From Climacium dendroides (Eukaryota > Streptophyta > Bryopsida > Hypnales > Climaciaceae), in assembly GCA_950106755.1 (NCBI GenBank), contig OX467083.1, forward strand, positions 44,282,555-44,346,554: a stretch of 64,000 nt of DNA. Direction: 5' to 3'. The notes beneath the pieces were generated by a model. That model was not told the DNA's origin. It made no database searches and worked only from the letters and a program-made list of their open reading frames with translations. Positions 24,169 through 37,276 of this stretch are shown here, piece after piece. Made by a program: the position numbers and the translations under genes. Numbering within the stretch: position 1 is the stretch's first letter; each line of letters starts with the position of its first letter.

Positions 24169-26135
24169 GACTAGATTCATCTTGCCGCCCGCAACAAAGA
24201 AACAAGGCTCATAGCAGGATTGCCAGGAGACAGCCAGCTGACAACTGCAATGACACATCAGACCAACGAATTGAATTAGTTCAGGGGTACAGGAAAGTAA
24301 GGGATCAGAAGACAGTGTAACTAGCACAATCTGTGATAAAATGTCCTCAACTGGAAGCAGCTTCGACCCTGACCTGATACCACAAAATAACGAAGTTCAT
24401 GATTTGGATAAATAACAGTCTCAAAATAAGGCTAACACAAGTTATGCCCGATGGTGAAACCAACATTGCAATATTCAGTCATAACATGTATATGAGCGGC
24501 TAAAAAGAGCATTCTATGTTAATTTCCTTGTTGAGAAATAAGGAATACCGAACAGAATCAAACCAAAATCAAGCGCGGACGATTCGAGAGCAGTCAAAGC
24601 TGCATCGATATACTCACTACCACTCTCAAAGCGTCTCTAAGTGCAACTTGATCGAAAGGTGATACCTCCAAGCGAGCATCGACTTGCAACATAGTATAGT
24701 ATACTGCAAATACTCAGTTTCTATCAGTCAAAATCCCTCTCGCCAGAAAAGCACGGATTCAAGATATTCATACAGAGCCTCTTTGACGGCAGCGGACAAG
24801 AGAAGCAGAAACGAAACTAAAACATCAGAATGAAAACAGAGACTACAGCTCAGATTAAAGAAGTGCCCCAAAAGTCACAGAAACGCCACTTAAGTTCTCA
24901 CACTAGCGCAAACTCGGATCCGACACTGAGTCAGAAAAGTCAGCGCCAGCTGCTTTCTAAGGCTACAGAAATGATCACATCGCCAAAATGGTTGCTCACT
25001 GCTCACAAAGCGCGACTTCTTCAATACTCCCGGTTATTCAAGATCGGATACGATAGAGCGATCTGAAATGGTACCAAAAACCGAGACAGAAGGCAAAATG
25101 CTGATAACACAGTCGTCAACACCTCAAAATAAGCACGAAATCCCTCGAACATCCCAGGCTCGCTGACACAGCCTAATATTTGAAGCACTGAAACATCTCC
25201 TCACCAAATGTAAAATGATCTCGGTGTCTCTTACCTACGAAGTCAGCCCTCTTAGCGCTGTACGGTGATTCTAGAATTTTCTGCGCAGGAAGCCTGTCCT
25301 CTACCCGCAGCTGGAGCACATTTCCCCTTCCCAAACTCGCAACTAAACCATGCCGTACGTCTCCAAACTTGACAGAGCTCTTGAATCTCTTGGCGCACCT
25401 TCGAACCCCAGCCCTCGCACTCAGCCTCGCATTTCTGTCCTGTTTCACGCCTACACCTCCTGTCTTCCCTGCCGAATGTTTCACCCTGCCACTACGGCCA
25501 CGACAACACAAACAGGGAGACCGAACAATGAGCCGAGTCGCCTCCGTCTACGGCCATGCAACAACCAAAAACTCTCGACGCAGAAGCAATTCTTCCATCC
25601 TCTCTACATCTCACAAGGGGGAAAACCTCCCAGACACCTCCACCGGCAAGGAGCAGCACTAAGAGATGCCCGAAGCAAGGCGATCCAAGGGAAGGCCAAA
25701 CTAAGAAGGAAGAAGCAACCTCCGCAAGCAGCAGAATGAAAGGCCAAAAGAGCGTGAGCGGCGAGCAGCAGTGCTTCCGGGAGAGAAAGAACCGGGGACC
25801 AGGGGGGGGCAACGGAAGACGAAGAGACAAGAGTCACGAGACAGGGGCGGAGGAAGAATGCTCCAAACTCGGGAGGCAAAGGAGAGAAGCGATAGTAGTG
25901 AGACGACACGGAGCTATCAACGTAGACTAATAAGCTTCAGGAACAACAGCCATGGCGCCTGGGGAGGTAAGTTAGCGGCAGCAGCAGGGCCTGGTTACCT
26001 TACACAAAGAGGAAGGAGGAGGTGCGGAGCGCACCATAGCCAGGAAGGTAGGAAAGGAAGGGAAGCGGAAAGGGCGAAGGCAGAGACTCTTGCGCAGCGA
26101 AGGCGAAGACGAAGGGAACTTTAGTCAGTCACGAG
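24169..26135 (-). promoter_or_regulatory. Long 5' leader / promoter region of the TIFY gene
   Basis: Composition stays gene-like for nearly 2 kb upstream of the ATG, and the far part (25,560-26,120) is strongly purine-rich on the plus strand, i.e. a pyrimidine-rich leader on the gene's strand. Several overlapping frames are open on both strands, which is what skewed composition produces; none looks like a protein. A leader with one or more introns is plausible but not proven. Confidence 0.45.
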
Positions 26136-26250
26136 CCTCGTCGTCCGCCCGGCCCGGCCCGGCCCGGGATTCCGCCCTGCATGTTATGTCAGCCCACCCC
26201 CGCCCGCCCGTCCGTCAGCCCCCGCCCGCCCGCCCGCCGGTCTCCTACCG
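26136..26250. promoter_or_regulatory. Extreme GC block, CCCG/CCCGCC microsatellite
   Basis: Runs such as GGCCCGGCCCGGCCCGGG and CCCGCCCGCCCGCCCGCCGG give near-pure GC, unlike anything else in the window. It sits at the head of the TIFY gene's gene-like zone, so a TATA-less promoter or CpG-island-like role is likely (inferred). Confidence 0.5.
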
Positions 26251-26419
26251 TATCTGAGTATTGATACGGTCGTCCGTCGCCGTATACCACCGAAAATAGA
26301 ACCATCGGGTCAGCCAGGGAAAAGACAGGGAAGTTTCGGCGGAAACCAGGGGTTATTTCCGAAAGTCGCGACCTCTCTGCAAAGGTCCACTTTTACCCCT
26401 GGCTTCCTCGTCAGGAGCC

Positions 26420-26545
26420 CTTTCATTCATCCGTAAAAGATCATCTGTCATTCATCTACCGCCAGTCATTCATCCATGTACCGCATTCATCCGCCTCCAG
26501 TCAGTATTCATCCACAAACCTGTCATTCATCCGCCAGGCTTCAGT
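26420..26545. repeat. Cluster of ATTCATCC/ATTCATCT motifs
   Basis: About seven copies of ATTCATCC or ATTCATCT, several as GTCATTCATCCGCC-like units with irregular spacing of about 15-30 bp, just outside the GC block. It is either a decayed minisatellite or a motif cluster of the promoter. Confidence 0.65.
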
Positions 26546-26565
26546 TGTGGTTGGGGAGTGGCTTT

Positions 26566-28980
26566 CACTCATGGCGGAATGCTTTTCACACGCCCTGGCT
26601 TCTGGTACAATGCACGTCGGTAAGTTACAAGACATCATGAAGAGGAGTTGGACCAATCACCATCATTTTTTCTAAGTAAATTTTTTTTAAGTAAGTAAGT
26701 TGTGGGACGTTGGGTGTTATTTACTTAAATTAAAGGAAAAAATCATTGAGAAGAAAAATAAAGGAAAAAATAATTGGGAAGTAAAATTTGGAAAGTAAAA
26801 TATTTGGTGTTATTCAAATTTGTTTTGAATTGGAATTGAGTTGTGTCTTCAACTATTACCAATAGAATGCAAAACATATAAAAAAAAAAGGATTTTAACT
26901 TTTTAAGCTAATCCCTAAAGGAAGGACTAAGGAGTCCGCTTTGAAAACTAAGGCAAGTCTTGTTGACTTCATAATTTGATTTTAAATTTTTGATTAAAAT
27001 TTTTAGGATGAATGTTAATCATCCTAATCTACATGTGAAGCTTTGTTTCATGCAATTTTGATCAAAGACTCAAAAGTTGTAAGTTTTTTTTTTCTTCTAA
27101 TGTGTCAATGTTAATAGATAAAATGCATGGTTCATAAGTGGGCTATAAATTGGTGGAGTCACTAATTCAATTATTATCCATTGTTTCATTAACACTAATT
27201 GTTTTATATTTTATATTTCTATTGTGAGTCGTTTCGTTTTATTTTGTTCAGTGGCTACTTGAAAAAATAAAGGTATATTTTTTTTGGTCCTATAATCATC
27301 AAAATTTGAAAATAAATCTTTTTGTAGCACAAAAATATGATTTTCAAACACATACAAATGAAATATAAATGTTCCATTAGTTTTTTTTACAAAACTCAAG
27401 ACTTTGTTAATGAAATCCAAATTATCATCATCAATAGCATTTACAATATTATTTTGTATTAAGATGCAAGTGTGGTTTGAAAGAGAGAGAAATGGCTCCA
27501 ATTTGTGAAATTAGATTGGATAAATATAGAGTCTATTCACCTTGAATTCCACATCAACTTTGAAGAATATGGGCATGTAACACCCAAACCACATACTTCT
27601 ATTATGGTGAAATCTTTGTATTACATAAAATAAATGCAATTCTTGGTATTCAAGAGGGAAATAATTTTGGTTTTGCTCTATTCAGATGGTAGAAAGAATT
27701 TGGTTGTTGCATTTGGTTGTTGCATTATGTCAAAGTGTGATTTTAGGGGAGCTTTGAGGTTGGAGACGTATTAATTATTTTCAAGTTTTCATTTATTTTA
27801 AAGGATGCATGTTGAGTATGAAATAGAAAAGTTATTAATAGTGTCAAGGGTGCATTTAATTCCAAATATTGATAGTTTGAGTTGATTAATATTATACAAG
27901 AACGAAGCCCGTTGCAATGCAACAACAATGCAATGCAGGGGCGCGATGAAAAATGGGATGAAAAAACGGGATGAGAATAGTGGGAAAGTGTGACCATTTT
28001 TGTGACATCGAGTCGTGACAGGGGTCGTGACCATCTGTACTTAAAATAATAGATATTGTAAGAAGGAATATGTATAGTACCCGACACCTACTATAATGGG
28101 CAATAGTGGTTGTGTATTCCAACCTTAAGCACAACTATTTTGTAATAGCGCGGTAGTTGGTCTTTGTTGAGCTTTGTGAAAATTAAATCAAATGAATAGT
28201 AATCATTACATTATGTCAATTGAAGAAATTAGATTTGATGATTCTTTGTTATTTTTGTAGGTGGGTTGATTTGATGTGGTAGTATTGGAATGCATAAAAT
28301 GTGAAGGCATAGTTTGCTTTGGCAATTACATTGAAAACTTCTATAAGATCTAAAAATTCATGATGAAAATCCTTAGATAAATTTTTTGTAGAGATTAATA
28401 TGGTCATTAGTTAATTACAACATCTTTAGCTAATTTAGTAACAACACCCAATTGTGACCTATTCATAAAACTATCCCATCTAAATTCTTGCCTAAAATAT
28501 ACCACCCTCCTATATGAGAGCCTAAAGTCAATTTTAAATATATCTATTTTCAACACTTTTAAGACTCATAATTTATTCATAAGGGATTCAAAAAATGCAT
28601 TTAAAGGAAATCTAGAATCCCCTACAACTACCAACAAGAGGTAAAAAAAAGTTTTAACAATTCAATAATAAGAACCATTGTTAAATCCTTATTTGGACAC
28701 ATTTAGGTGTTGTTACCTTATCTTAATTAATTCAGTTTAAATGTTGCCATTAATACTAAATTTTGTGGCCATGATAAATTATGAATTATGAAAGTAGGTG
28801 GGGATTTTGAAAATGCTACAGCAGGTGCAAAATCTGTGTAAGTAATCATATCACTTACACTGAGATTTTTTATTTTTTACTTTGAAAAAAAAAGTAATTC
28901 AATCCATTAAAAAAATTTACACACTAATGAATTATGAATGGAATCCAAAAGTAATTTTCAATCTGGAAGAATATATCAAT
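26566..28980. other. AT-rich intergenic DNA, no gene seen
   Basis: Composition falls sharply from about 26,640. A small GC-richer patch at 27895-28050 (AAGCCCGTTGCAATGCAAC...) interrupts it. Minus-strand frames at 27743-28134 overlap that patch and resemble nothing known. Confidence 0.5.
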
Positions 28981-29059
28981 GTAAGAACTGTTGTCATTTC
29001 AAAATGGATTTCAAACTTGGCTAAACGTCTCCAGAATTGACAGTTTGGGAATTAAAACT

Positions 29060-30008
29060 CATTCTAAAGTATTGTTTGGAATAATATTTTGGAATTGATT
29101 TATGAGTAAAAGTTGTAGATTTTGAGTTTTAGATTCCATCTGTATGGTTAGATTCACTAATGCTAGCACCAATATTTTCTTATAAATTTTGAAAGGGAAA
29201 ATTTTCAAAGCTCTTCTAAATTTGATTACATACAAAATATGCAATCATTTTTTGAGTAAAACTTGTTGGAATGGATTTGAAATGAAGTTTTCTTGACATA
29301 GTGATTTTTCTGAAATTAATGTTTGTTTTTAAATCTATGACCTCATTTTTGCAAATCCAATGTTGAACTAGAGTCGATGCAATTTTGGCTTGGTCAACCA
29401 CTTGACATGTTTCCACATTTGTAATTTTAGAAAAATATATTCTCTAGTTACACCAAATCCAACCATTAAATAGGGAAAAAAACTTGAAAAAGTATCTCCA
29501 CAAATTAGGATGGCTTTCATCCAAGCAATAAATAATGAGAAAGTAACAAGAATATAAATTTGTTCATCGTCAAGAAATTGGATGTTGGAGCACTTAAGGG
29601 TTAACCCATGAATGTGCAAAGTCTTTTCCAAAAACCACAATTTGAGAAAAATCATCATAAAGTACTATTTTGAAGAATATTTTGGATTTCATATACAAGT
29701 AGAAGTTGTAGATTTTGAATTTTAGATTCCATCCGTACAAATAGATCCAACAATGCTATCACCAATATTTTGTTATAAAATTTGAAAGGTCCTTCTAAAT
29801 TTGATTACAAGCAAAATATTATCATTTTTAGTGCAATTTTTTGGAATGGATTTGAAATGAGGTTCTCTTCACGTTGTGATTTTTTTTAATTCTTTTGTTC
29901 TTTAAATCTATGATCTCATTTTTGCAAACCCAATTTTGAACTAGAGTCAATGCAATTGGGGCTTGGTCGACCACTTGACATACTTCCAAATTTGTAATTT
30001 TAGAAAAA
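29060..30008. repeat. Diverged direct duplication, about 350-bp units 600 bp apart
   Basis: 29060-29440 and 29662-30008 share, in order, TTTTAGATTCCATC, CACCAATATTTT, CTTCTAAATTTGATTACA, TGGAATGGATTTGAAATGA, TCTATGA.CTCATTTTTGCAAA, GAACTAGAGTC.ATGCAATT and TTGTAATTTTAGAAAAATA. Indels and substitutions show that it is old. Confidence 0.8.
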
Positions 30009-33000
30009 TACTAGCGGTTGGCGCTTGCTATGCTACGCATTCATCATTAGAATTTCATAAGAATTTTTATATATTAGATAGAATGCAGAACAAAAATTTC
30101 AATAAATCTTCAAATAAAAATGACTAAAATCTTTGTATAATTTTTTTAATAAGTAAGTATATATTGAAATGTACAATAGAAATTTATTGAATGATGAATG
30201 AAACATATGTAATGGTAAATACTATAAAAGATACACATACATTAGAATGCATTACAAATTTGACTCCATTGTTACAAAAAATGGCAACCCAAATTGAAGA
30301 ATTGAAAAGAAAAACTTATAAATCTCAAAAAACTTTGCGAACAACTTAATTGTTGCAACCTTATTGTAAAATTGACCTTCACAAATTTTTACCTAAATTG
30401 CACACCTTCAGACCATGAGACCATCAATCAATTTTGTACACACCTATGATTGACATTGTGAAAAACAAATCTTTTCAAAAGTGGTGGTGTTTTAAGAATA
30501 TATGTTAGGAGAAAATAAAATTGTTTATTTATTACCAACAAATCCCAACTAATACTAAAAAATTATAATAATAGGGACTATGTTTACATCTACATTCAAA
30601 AGTTTATAAATGTGGTTGCTTTACATCAATATTAGTTTATCTACAATAACCCTTACAACCATAAAGCATGATTTCAAACCATTTTCTATTTTGGAGTGTG
30701 CCCTTCCTAGTGAAGCATTTATTGAATTATTGTGAAGTTTTTACAAGAGTTTTGTTTCATTGTTAGCTTAATGCCTATAAAATTTGAGACCAAATCCAAG
30801 TTAGGGCTTAAAAGTTATGCTGAAATAACTATTTTTTTAGTTATAAGTAGTTTTAGACAACTTTGATGGCTATGTCTAATTGAATTGAAATCTTATACAT
30901 ATTCTCAATAAGCTTATTAACATGAAACTAAAAGTTGAAAGGCATACAATTAGATGATTTTGACTTACAAAACTTTGAAATTAGATATATCTATCATGGC
31001 TTCCCAAAATTGTTTGTAACTAAAATATACTTTTGAGGCATAATTTTTTAATCTCAGATTGAATTGGTTTCAAATTTTTTGAACATCAAGCTAGTAGTGA
31101 AACACACCTCTCATAAAATTCTCACAAGAATCTAACAAATATTGCACCAAGAAGGACTTGCCCAAAAATGAAAAATGGCTAGAAATCATGCCTCATGGCT
31201 TTAAAGGCTAATTAATTCAAAATTTTAATGGCATCAGAATTTGTCATATTTATATTGAAAATAGATTAATTTGATCCATGCTTTTGTTATAATTTTATGG
31301 TACACACATACATACATACACACAATTGAATTAAATTTAAGCCATATGAATTATTTTGTGGTTAATTATAATATATTTTTCTACAAAAATGGATAACCTA
31401 TGTAGTATATTTTAGTACTTATGACTTTTTGCTTTTAATCTCACTTGAAAATTATGAAAAATTTCTTTGAATGAAAATTTAATTTCTTTTTGAAGACAAG
31501 AGTCCTCACAAGAGTCTATAACCATGCATCTAAACTTTTCATACATATAAATGATTATTATATCACCTAGCAACCAAATAATTCATGTGTAATTCTATTT
31601 TTAAATTGTCTTAGTTTTTGTCAAGTCTTTTAGGGAGTCAAGAAAAGATTGTATATCTTTTTAGTATATATTTCTTGAACATTGTATCAATAAACTATAG
31701 ATTTTCCTAGTGGAATAGCTTCCTAAAGGCTTGATTAAAAAACAAATAGTTAAAAGGGTGCCTTCATTTTTGAAAAATTATTGACTTAGTTTGCCTATGT
31801 ATACTCTCAAGGATTGTTTAATTCATGGGAATTCAACTTATTCTTCTTTACAATCTTGGATCTCTTCTTTTGTCAATAACCATAATCAAACATTACAAAG
31901 TTTTTTGCCTCACCATTTTGACCGTTCTAAAGCACAATCTCTCACAAACAAAGCATATTTTTTACATACAACAAACCCTAATATACAAGGTAGAGAATTT
32001 AGGGTTTGGAGTTCAAAACAAAAATTTAGGTAAATGCAATTGTCTTAAATGAAAGGTTAATAGCAACCATTCCAAAATTATAAATACAATTTGGATTAAT
32101 GCCTAACTTATTTTAATTATATTATTTTTAGACTACTTATTTGTTTTTTAGATTTTAATTAATTATTGAGTAGAAAGTTATTTGGGCTACTAGGAAGCCA
32201 CAACATTGGTGTTTTGAAAGCCTACCACAAAATCACATGTTTAGATGGTGTACAATGTATACAATATTTTCTATATGCGGTTATGCATTGGGTCATTTTA
32301 ACAACATTTTGCCTTTGAATGAGTCAGTTTTAGAATGAGTGTATGAATTATTGAAAGGAATCATCAAATCTTACAAAATTGGGGAAAAAATATATATAAA
32401 GAGGAAGATGAAGTCACATCCTTCCAATCAAAAGCCATCTTTCCACCTATGTCCTATGAGATAATGGAAACCCTTGGTTGTTCAATAAATATTGCAATAA
32501 GTGATAGACGCTATTTAGTTGTGAAGGATTTTGAAATTTGAGTCCATGATCATAGGTTTCATAACTCCATTTTTTAAACTTGAAAGGTCAAGGAATGTGT
32601 TTTACTAAAAAAATATTTTAAAAATACAATTTCTAATGCAATGAATTTATATGTTTTCTCATGAGGACCAATGACATAATATTTATATTCCCAAAATTGC
32701 AACTAATACATTTTTTTACCTTAAAAAAGTTTCAATAAGCGACAATAAAATTTGACAATGTAAGAACTTGCTCGGAATCCTAAGAAAAACATTCCATGAT
32801 TTTAAACATTTAGTAGTGAGTTAATCCTATGATTCCACAGAAGAAATTAAATCTCATACTTTTTACATAAAAACGAATAATACACCTATTCATCAACTAA
32901 TTGGATGGATTTTGGTTGGCCACTACATGAATTTGTCCTATTCATGAGGTGTGAAGAATCAACGTCACCTAGAGAATTAGTGTCACCATAAATTTTTTAT

Positions 33001-33640
33001 TTCGATAAATATTGATACAATACAATAATCTTTCAACATGTACTAATTGAAAATAGTGTGACTTTTGTAAATTCATGTCACATGCTCTATCAAGAACAAG
33101 TCACGGTACTCCCATAAATATGTACCAAGACCATTTTGATGACAATCCAAAATGACCTCTTTCAAGCTTTTGCAACAAGACTATAAGAAACTTGGAGCCT
33201 CTTTTTACTAGATAATTTTTGTCAAATCCATTCAAATGACAATAACATTGAAAATCCCTCCTCCTCTCCCCCCCAAAAATTAGTAAACAATGAATACACA
33301 AATAGAAAAAAACAATTACAAAACAATACAAGATGACATCTTCATCTTACAAACCACCACCACCATAACATGAAGAACAACTCCACCTTGTAAACCCACA
33401 AAGTTGAAGCTACACACTAGAACCTCCTTAAAATAACAAACCCAAGATTGAGTTGACTACATATATTTTATTAGAGAGGTTATTATTATTACATTACAAA
33501 AGGTCATTGCATTAATGACATTTGTATATAGCCCACTGCTGAGCAACACCATGCAATCGATATTATCTTACCTCAAAGAGGCTATATTACTTTAAATTAT
33601 TACTTCAAAGAGGTTATTACTTTACAAGAGTACATAGTAT
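30009..33640. other. AT-rich intergenic DNA, no gene seen
   Basis: It holds a CTAG-ended patch at 30015-30060 (possible Helitron terminus, weak), short CA/TACA runs near 31300, and frames of about 80 codons (31791-32052) with no similarity I recognise. Confidence 0.45.
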
Positions 33641-33644
33641 TATT

Positions 33645-33960
33645 ACTCTCACTTTGTACGGAGTACCAATAAAGAAAAAACTTTTTCCGAGTTCGGTGTT
33701 GGGGCCCGTTTCCGTTTGCGGTGGTGGCACCCTCCCTTCGGAAGGAGCTTCCCAGCCAGTTTTGTTTCAGGACGGTGATGCGAAGGTGCGAGGAAACGGG
33801 GCCCCTCGAGGAAACTTCGTGGCTGTTTCCTAGCCCATCCACTTGGATCGAAGCATCGGATGGAAAGTCCAAAGAGACTCAAAGAAGGAAGAAGAAGGAA
33901 GGAAACTGGAAAGGGAAGGAAAAAGGAAGGAAAAAAAGAAGGGTCAACACTACGCTTCAC
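33645..33960. other. Isolated GC-rich island of unknown origin
   Basis: A stretch with CTCCCTTCGGAAGGAGCTTC (a 6-bp hairpin), GGGGCCCCTCGAGG and a purine-rich tail at 33880-33945 stands out from AT-rich surroundings. Overlapping frames exist on both strands without recognisable products. It may be a gene remnant or an inserted single-copy fragment. Confidence 0.4.
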
Positions 33961-33989
33961 TTCTATCGATTTTTTTCTTCTTTTTTTAA

Positions 33990-34393
33990 AGTTTATTCTA
34001 GTCTATCCCTGTTGCCTCCCTACTAAGGGGCCAGGAAAGATTGCCCCACTTATTGCCCCCCCGTGTTTTACCCTTGGAGAAAACACTGGAATTTTTTATT
34101 TGCCACCCATCATGAAATTTTGAAATTTTGAAATTCATATTTGCAATCTGAGGCCCTACATTAGTTGAGGTATGTGAAGAAATAAAAAAGTGTTTTAAGT
34201 TTATTCTAGTCTATCCTTGTTGCCTCCCTACTAGGGGCCAAGAAAGATTGCCCCACTTATTGCCCCCCGTGTTTTACCCTTGGAGAAAACACTATAATTT
34301 TTTATTTGCCGCCCATAATGAAATTTGGAAATTTTTAAATTCATATTTGCAATCCGAGGCCCTACATTAGTTGAGGTATGTGAAGAAATACAA
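33990..34393. repeat. 208-bp tandem duplication
   Basis: AGTTTATTCTAGTCTATCC begins both copies (33990 and 34198), which then agree for about 200 bp, through CACTTATTGCCCCCC and GAGGCCCTACATTAGTTGAG, to GTGAAGAAATA, with few differences. Confidence 0.95.
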
Positions 34394-34482
34394 AATTGAC
34401 GCGGCACGAAAGAGGTGGCAAATTGTTACATTTACCCTTGAAGTGGGGCAATAAGGGGGTCAATCCTTTCTTGCCCCTAGAA
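34233..34482. mobile_element. MITE-like element with about 37-bp terminal inverted repeats
   Basis: CTAGGGGCCAAGAAAGATTG followed by CCCCACTTATTGCCCCC at the left is complementary, with a few changes, to GGGGCAATAAGGGGGTCAA and CCTTTCTTGCCCCTAG at the right. Its left half is the part included in the 208-bp tandem duplication. The superfamily is not clear. Confidence 0.65.
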
Positions 34483-34499
34483 AGGGTAGCTAGAAAGGT

Positions 34500-36335
34500 G
34501 CCCATAGGTAACTACTGGGACTCTGGGAGGCTCCCGTTGGGACACTTGCCAAATTAGGGCTCGGGGCTAGACCTCAAAGGCTCCAGTTTTAGGGTTCCTG
34601 CAGCTGGGTGGGTTCTTGCGCTTTGACATTCAGAGTCGGAGGCTCAGGTTCTTCTTCTTTGCTATTATTACAGTCACTCGCTCTTTGGGTCAACCAAACC
34701 CAATTGAAAAATCTTGAGTTGTTTGCCACCGCTTCGTCGGTTTTTACTCGTCGGTTTCTATTGAAAATGGGTTAACCCATAAACGCTGCGGCGGACGTTT
34801 TTTGGTCCGACGGATGAGAAGGAATTCTCTTGTGTAGGACGTAAATACAACTATTCATCCTCAGAATTAGGGGTGGAAAGGGAAAATCATGGGATACCAA
34901 AACGATGGGATGGTCTTTTTGAAAATCAACCATTTCTTTGGTATTGTGTGAATCATTTGCTTATAGAAACCAAAGAACACTCATGGATATCAAATTTGCT
35001 TTTGCAAGACCTTCCTTTTGCACATAAATTTTCAAGGATGAACATTTTGCACTTCTATCATCCACTAGATATTTAGTATCAACAGCATCCTTCTAGGAAT
35101 AAGGGATGTAGTGATTCTCAATAAGAACATTAGAACTTTGAACTCTCGGAACCTTTTTCACTCAACATGGTGCGAATGATAGACAAGGGTTGGAACTTTT
35201 AAAGGATATGTGACTGATATCTTTTTTCAAAGTCTAACAAGGTTCCTATTATTTTGTGCTTCAAAGCCTTACCTCACTCATTGTTGTTAGCGGTATTTTT
35301 TTCTTTGAACAATTTAACATTCATAGCATCTAAAACTTAACATAAAAAAATACTTTGTATATTTAAAGAATACTAATATCTAAAATGCTCAAATTTTTTG
35401 AAAAGTTTTATTCCCAACATCTATGTTATGACAATTTATGGCATTTGAGAATGTACACCTAGTACTAGACTCAACATTGATTTTATATGGTAACCCACTC
35501 ATTGTTTTATCATTAAATATTTAAATTTTTTATGTTAGTGATTCCTTACATACGTGATGCATAAGGCTGACTATATTAATCAAAGAAGTTGCTACCCTAA
35601 AAAAAGTTGGGTCCATGGAACATGAACTCATAATTTTAAATAAGGTCTTACTTATCCTCCTAGAGCATATTTTCAAATTTTTAAGAATTAATGATCACAA
35701 ACACAAAAAAATGCATTTTTTCAACCATAAAAATGATTCTTGTGTTAGTTCCTTTAGTTACCATTTGTATAATTTAAATTCTAAAGGTTTTTCTTTGCAA
35801 ATATTCTATGGTCCACAAGGATTTGGCTTCAAAAATAACTTTTTTAATTCTAAAAATGACCCTTTCAAGAAACAACTTGAATAGAAAAAGTAAAATAAAA
35901 ATATTCAAAAAATATTATGATTTAAAATTAAAATTTTAACCTTAAAGGAAAAAGAGACTTGTGAAATTACAAATTATGATTCTAAGTTATATTTCATAAT
36001 ACCACTTTACAATTTTGAAAATTTGGACTGCTTCAGATCCTTAAGAAGTTAGACTTCTCACATGTAGTTATTATTAAATCCAAAGCCTCTTTTGCTTCAA
36101 TCTAGAGAGCCAATAAAGTATTGGATCGCAATGCAAATGTAATTTTTTTTATACTACCATAATAGCAAAGATGCATTGCATTCTCAAATATTACAAGAAT
36201 GTTGTGAAGTCATGCATATTTATTTTTTTGTAATTTTGAGTACATAAATTCATTTGCTAAAACCTTTCCAAGTCTTCAAATAGGTACCATTTAAATTTGG
36301 ACGAATGTTCAATTTGTACCTTAAATAAGTTAGTT
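34500..36335. other. GC-richer patch (to about 34850) then AT-rich DNA
   Basis: 34500-34850 is mid-GC with no readable protein. The 67-codon frame at 34873-35076 has fairly protein-like composition (W, Y, H spread through it) but no recognised family, so it is left uncalled. The remainder is AT-rich without structure. Confidence 0.4.
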
Positions 36336-36339
36336 AGTT

Positions 36340-37015
36340 AGTCAATTTGATACGTCAAAATTTCAGAAACAAAGAGTCTTTCATATGTGTTCTTGGTACT
36401 ATTGGAAAGCTCTCTATGAAGAAGGGTGTAAAGATTTTGTTTTGTAATGTTTGAACTTACAGCGTGAAAGTTATGTTTTAAAAAAATTATTTTTAACTTG
36501 AGAAAACGAAATAAATTATCTTCTATTTTCAAAAAATATATAACTTTCACATCACATGTCCAAATGCCACAAAACAAAGTTCTCCTGTATTCCTGCAAGC
36601 ATAAAGCTTTCTGTTCCTATCAAGAATGCAACCTTTCACACCGCAACAAGGCCCTAGCACTCGTTCGTGCATAAAAAACATTGAATTTCAAATTTTTCAA
36701 ATTTTTTAAAAACTTTAAAAATATTTTCACTTTTATTTTGGCGGCAGCAACATCACGTGGCACAACAACCCATTTACACTTTAAATGAGGTTGTTTATTT
36801 TGCTTTATTCTATTTTGTTTGTTATGGTGAGATCTCTTGGACCATATTTCTCCTAGTTGCCTTTTTGGTCCCATTAGAATGCCCCCAACAAGGAGGGAGG
36901 TATGCACTTTATTTCATGGCATTTTGGACTTATAATATTCATGAAAGGTATCAAATTTTGAAGTTTTTGTGAATTGAAAAAATCAGAAAAATCATTTTTA
37001 CTTTTATTTTATCAT
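36340..37015. repeat. Dispersed repeat family 1: fragments in inverted arrangement
   Basis: About 36340-36640 and 36770-37015 carry pieces of a family also at 14950-15190, 55640-55830, 61275-61480 and 61485-61740. Its landmarks are TTTTGTTTGTTA..GTGAGATCTC.TGGACC, ..TTGGAAAGCTCTC, AAACAAAG and TTTGAAGTTTTTNNGAATT. Confidence 0.65.
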
Positions 37016-37276
37016 AACTATATACTGTTGGCATCAACACAGGGTATAACTTACTCATTTTTTTCATGAATAAAAAATGACACCCCATTCATATTTTTTT
37101 TGTACATGTATGTATATTTGCTCCAAGATTCCTGGATTTTCATCACTGGGCTTTGTACATAGCATCATCACTTCACTGAAACTTGTACTCAAAGTAGTAT
37201 AAAAATTTGTCATAAAAATTATTGGTTGTTGTCAGTTTCCTCAAGCAACTTGTATGGCCACAAAGATGCACCTAAA

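Noticed and set aside
25350..26124. Several overlapping basic plus-strand frames
   Set aside because: The purine-rich strand produces Arg/Lys-rich frames in more than one phase at once; no conserved motif.
27895..28050. Helitron end suggested by GCCCGTTGCAATGCAAC
   Set aside because: The hairpin is short and no CTRR terminus in the right position could be found.
31791..32052. Two overlapping 75-80-codon plus-strand frames
   Set aside because: Two phases are open at once in AT-rich DNA and neither translation resembles a known protein.
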